This document shows positions 31,806-34,768 of a stretch of 34,768 nucleotides of DNA, piece by piece. Position 1 is the stretch's first letter. Every line of letters starts with the position of its first letter. The stretch lies in NCBI GenBank assembly GCA_902470925.1, contig CABRIF010000012.1, positions 1 to 34,768 on the forward strand, written 5' to 3'. The translations under genes were made by a program, and so were the position numbers. The stretch is from an uncultured Collinsella sp. (GTDB lineage: Bacteria > Actinomycetota > Coriobacteriia > Coriobacteriales > Coriobacteriaceae). The notes under the pieces were generated by a model. That model saw only the letters and a list, made by a program, of their open reading frames with translations, made no database searches and was not told where the DNA came from.

Positions 31806-34756
31806 ATGCTGATTCATCGCATAGCCGCGCAACTGTATACGGACGATGCCCTGCAGACCGTGGAGGCTGCGCTCGATGCCGGTTCGGATGCCACGCTGGC
31901 GGTTTCGCAATCGGGGCGTACGCTGATGCTGGCGGCGCAGTTTGCCCGCCGATCGCGCCCCACGGTCTATATCGTCTCGGGGGAGGATGCGGCGGACCGC
32001 GCCGCGCGGGCGCTCGCGGCCTACGTGGGCGTCGATCATGTTGCGCGTTTTCCGGAGCGCGCGGACTATCCCTGGAAAAGCGACCAGCCGGATGACGCCG
32101 TGGTCGCTTCGCGGTGCGCGGCGCTCGGTCGCATTGCGCGCGGGGAGGCCTGCATCATGGTCGCCTCGGCTCGTGCGTTGCTGCGCTGCGTCCCGCCGCG
32201 GGAAAGCGCCTACTGGACCTCGACGGTGCTGTCGGTGGGCGAGGAGATCCCGTTCGCATCGGTGCCCGAGCGGTTGGTGGGCATGGGGTACACGCGTTCC
32301 GATGACGCGGCGGCACCGGGACTGTTTCGCGTGCATGGCGATTCGGTCGATGTGTTTCCGGCGCAGGGTGCGGCGCCGGTTCGCTTGGAGTTCTTTGGTG
32401 ACGAGATCGACCGCATCCGTTCGATGGTGGCTTCGACGGGGCAGACCATCGGTGACGCCGAGTCGGTCGAGATCTTCCCGGTGCGCGAGCTCGCGCTGAC
32501 CGATGAGGCGGTGCGCAGGATCTCGGCGGCGCTGTACCTGCCCGCTCAGGATGATAGCGAGCTGGCCGCCATGCTCGAGCTCGTGCAGGCCCGCGTGGTC
32601 ACGCCCGAGCTCGACCGGTTCCTGCCGCTGCTGTACGAGCGCACGGTCAGCCCGCTTAGCCATGTGCACCCGGATGCGCTGGTGGTGCTGTCTGAGCCCC
32701 GTTCGCTGTTCGACGATTGCACGCGCGCCTACGATGACTTGGAGCGCCGGGCCAGCGAGGCGAAGGTGGCGCGTCTCGACGGGCTGTACGTGCGCCCGCA
32801 GGAGCTCGACTTCGGACGCCAGCAGCGTCTGAATTACGTGAGCCTTATCCGCGCGGGCGGTGCGGTGACTGCCGAGCTCAAGATCGAACAACCCGGTTTG
32901 GCGGGCTCTGATACCCGGTTTCTCTCCCGTGTCCAGGAGGTCGTCAACAACCGATTCGCCTGCGTGTTCGCCGTCCCCGACCGCGGGGCCCGCGAATCGA
33001 TGGAGCTGTCGTTCACCGACGAGGGGATTGCGTTCGAAGAGTCCCTGCAGACGGCACCTGAAAACGAGGGGACGGTCGAGCGGGTTCCGCGAGCGGTTGT
33101 GAGCAAGCGCGAGGCCGATCAGCTCAACGCGCGCGCGATCGGTGACGCCGCCCCGGCGGTGCCGACCATCACGCGCGGACGCGTGACCTTTGTGGACGCG
33201 CCCATCGCGTCGGGCGTGGTGGTGCCGTCGGCGCACCTCGCGGTGTTTTCCGTGGCAGACCTCAATGCGCGGATGGACGCCCGCCGCGGCAGGACGCGGC
33301 GGCGCGTCGACGTGACCGAGATCACCTTCCCTTTCAAGCCGGGCGACTACGTGGTCCATGCCACGCACGGCATCGCGCTGTTCTCCGAGATCGTGCGCCA
33401 GGAGGTTGCGGGCCGCGAACGCGATTACTTCCTGCTGGAGTACGCGGGGGGCGACAAGCTCTATGTGCCGCTCGAGCAGGTCGATCGCGTGACGCGCTAC
33501 GTGGGCCCCGATGGCGACAGCCCGCGCCTCACGCGCCTGAACACCGCCGATTGGGCACGGGCGACCACGAAGGCGCGCAAAAGCGCCAAGAAGCTCGCGT
33601 TCGACTTGGTGGACCTCTACACCAGGCGCGCATCCATCACGGGGGTGCCCTGCCCGCCGGACAGCGCCGCGCAGGTGGAAATGGAGGAGAGCTTCCCGTA
33701 CGAGCCGACGCGCGACCAGCTCGAGGCGATATATGACATCAAGGCCGATATGGAGGCGCCCAAGCCCATGGATCGCCTGCTGTGCGGCGACGTGGGCTTC
33801 GGCAAGACAGAGGTTGCGCTGCGTGCGGCCTTCAAATGCGTGGACGGCGGTCGCCAGGTCATGGTGCTGTGCCCCACGACGATTTTGGCCCAGCAGCATT
33901 TCGAAACGTTTTTCGAGCGATTCGCGCCGTTCGGCGTGGAGGTTGAGGTGCTGTCGCGTTTCCGGACGCCGGCTCAGCAGCGCCGCGCCCTGGCAGCGTT
34001 TTCCGAAGGGCGCGTGGACGTGCTGATCGGCACGCATCGCCTGCTTTCGGCCGACGTGAACCCGCATGAACTGGGCCTGGTGATCATCGACGAGGAGCAG
34101 CGATTCGGCGTGCAGCACAAAGAGCAGCTCAAGAACCTGCGCGAGCAGATCGACGTGCTCACGCTGTCGGCGACGCCCATCCCGCGCACCATGCAGATGG
34201 CGATGAGCGGCGTGCGCGACATGAGCCTGATCATCACGCCGCCCACCGGCCGCCGACCGGTCGCGGTGCATGTGGGCGAATACGATCCGGACGTGGTGAG
34301 CGCGGCGATCCGTCTTGAGATGGGGCGCGGAGGGCAGGTGTACTACGTGTCCAACCGCGTGAAAACGATCGACGAGGCGGTCGAGCGCGTGCACGAGGCG
34401 GCTCCGGAGGCCCGGGTGGGCGTGGCGCACGGCAAGATGAGCCCGCGCGAGGTTGAGGATGTGATGGTGCAGTTCGCCACCAAAAAGATCGATGTGCTGA
34501 TCGCCACCACCATCGTGGAGAGCGGCATCGATAACGCGAGTGCGAACACGCTGATCATCGAGGACTCGCAGCGGCTTGGCTTGGCTCAGCTCTACCAGCT
34601 CAAAGGGCGCGTGGGCCGGTCGGCTACGCAGGCGTACGCGTACTTCATGTTCCCGGGGGAGATGCCGCTCACCGAGGAGGCCACCGCGCGCCTGACCGCG
34701 CTTTCGGAATTCCAGGAGCTTGGCAGCGGTATGCGCATCGCCATGAGGGACTTGGA
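31806..34756 (+). CDS. mfd: Transcription-repair coupling factor Mfd, C-terminus missing
   Basis: About 983 residues are present; the family usually has 1,100-1,200. The N-terminal UvrB-like domains lead to the RNA-polymerase-interacting domain (FPFKPGDYVVHATHGIALF). The RecG-like translocase follows: Walker A GDVGFGKTE (661-669), DEEQ (762-765), LSATPIPRTMQM, IATTIVESGID, and the QLKGRVGRS motif VI. The protein removes stalled RNA polymerase from lesions and recruits UvrA. The frame is cut by the sequencing adapter within the translocation (TRG) region, so the C-terminal UvrA-contact domain is missing from the contig, not from the gene. GGGGAG lies 6 bases before the ATG. Confidence 0.97.
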
Positions 34757-34768
34757 CTGTCTCTTATA
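34757..34768 (+). other. Nextera mosaic-end fragment (non-genomic)
   Basis: CTGTCTCTTATA is the start of the reverse-complement Nextera mosaic end, mirroring the adapter at the left end. Bases from here on are library sequence. Confidence 0.93.

Noticed and set aside
31803..34430. 875-codon minus-strand open frame opposite mfd
   Set aside because: It mirrors the Mfd frame, is very rich in Arg, His and Ala, and has no recognisable domain.

Overview
The window is a high-GC (roughly two thirds G+C by eye) contig from an anaerobic, Gram-positive-type bacterium, most likely a gut Coriobacteriia close to Collinsella. The basis is the GC content, a rubrerythrin, Tat-lipoprotein and LPxTA-type surface signals, a compact 4.5S-type SRP RNA and queuosine salvage instead of synthesis. 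This placement is inference; no 16S gene is present. Both ends are sequencing-library sequence, not genome: 1-46 is a Nextera Read 1 adapter with part of the i5 index, and 34757-34768 is the start of the mosaic end. The first and last genes are therefore cut by library ends.

Layout. 47-5324 (minus): phnD-phnC-phnE-phnE phosphonate-type ABC importer, then a 5'-nucleotidase that runs off the left edge. 5325-6562: repeats, a small four-helix membrane protein with two His pairs (predicted di-heme), and an iron-box-like dyad upstream of it. 6563-10050 (plus): a tiny acidic ORF overlapping gluQ, tRNA-Ser(GCU), and a single ORF fusing the tRNA deaminase TadA to glycerate kinase. 10078-14446: dedA (minus), SRP RNA, and a Tat-exported, sortase-anchored metallophosphatase. 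14561-18342: a heterodimeric ABC exporter with one degenerate ATP site. 18455-19818 (minus): a DUF3990 (ADP-ribosyltransferase-like) gene overlapping an Xre regulator behind a perfect palindrome, which looks like a toxin-antitoxin type module. 19961-25865 (plus): UMF1-family MFS permease, queT with a ribosome-site-sequestering leader, a GT2 glycosyltransferase overlapping a LytS-type kinase, a LytTR response regulator and a YfcE-like phosphoesterase. 26041-28553: tRNA-Asp(GUC), an Rrf2 regulator, an unusual clusterless MutY-like protein, and rubrerythrin. 28876-34756: a small membrane protein, then rmuC (with a LexA-type box), nth and mfd, a DNA-repair run.

Together the window joins two themes. 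One is tRNA wobble-base biology: gluQ, queT, tRNA-Asp(GUC) and tadA, meaning queuosine salvage and glutamylation plus inosine formation. The other is genome maintenance: a MutY-like protein, RmuC, Nth and Mfd. The observations most worth checking are the TadA-glycerate kinase fusion, the DUF3990-Xre module with its operator, the queT leader, the rmuC SOS box, the iron-box/di-heme pairing and the MutY-like protein with Glu in place of the catalytic Asp.
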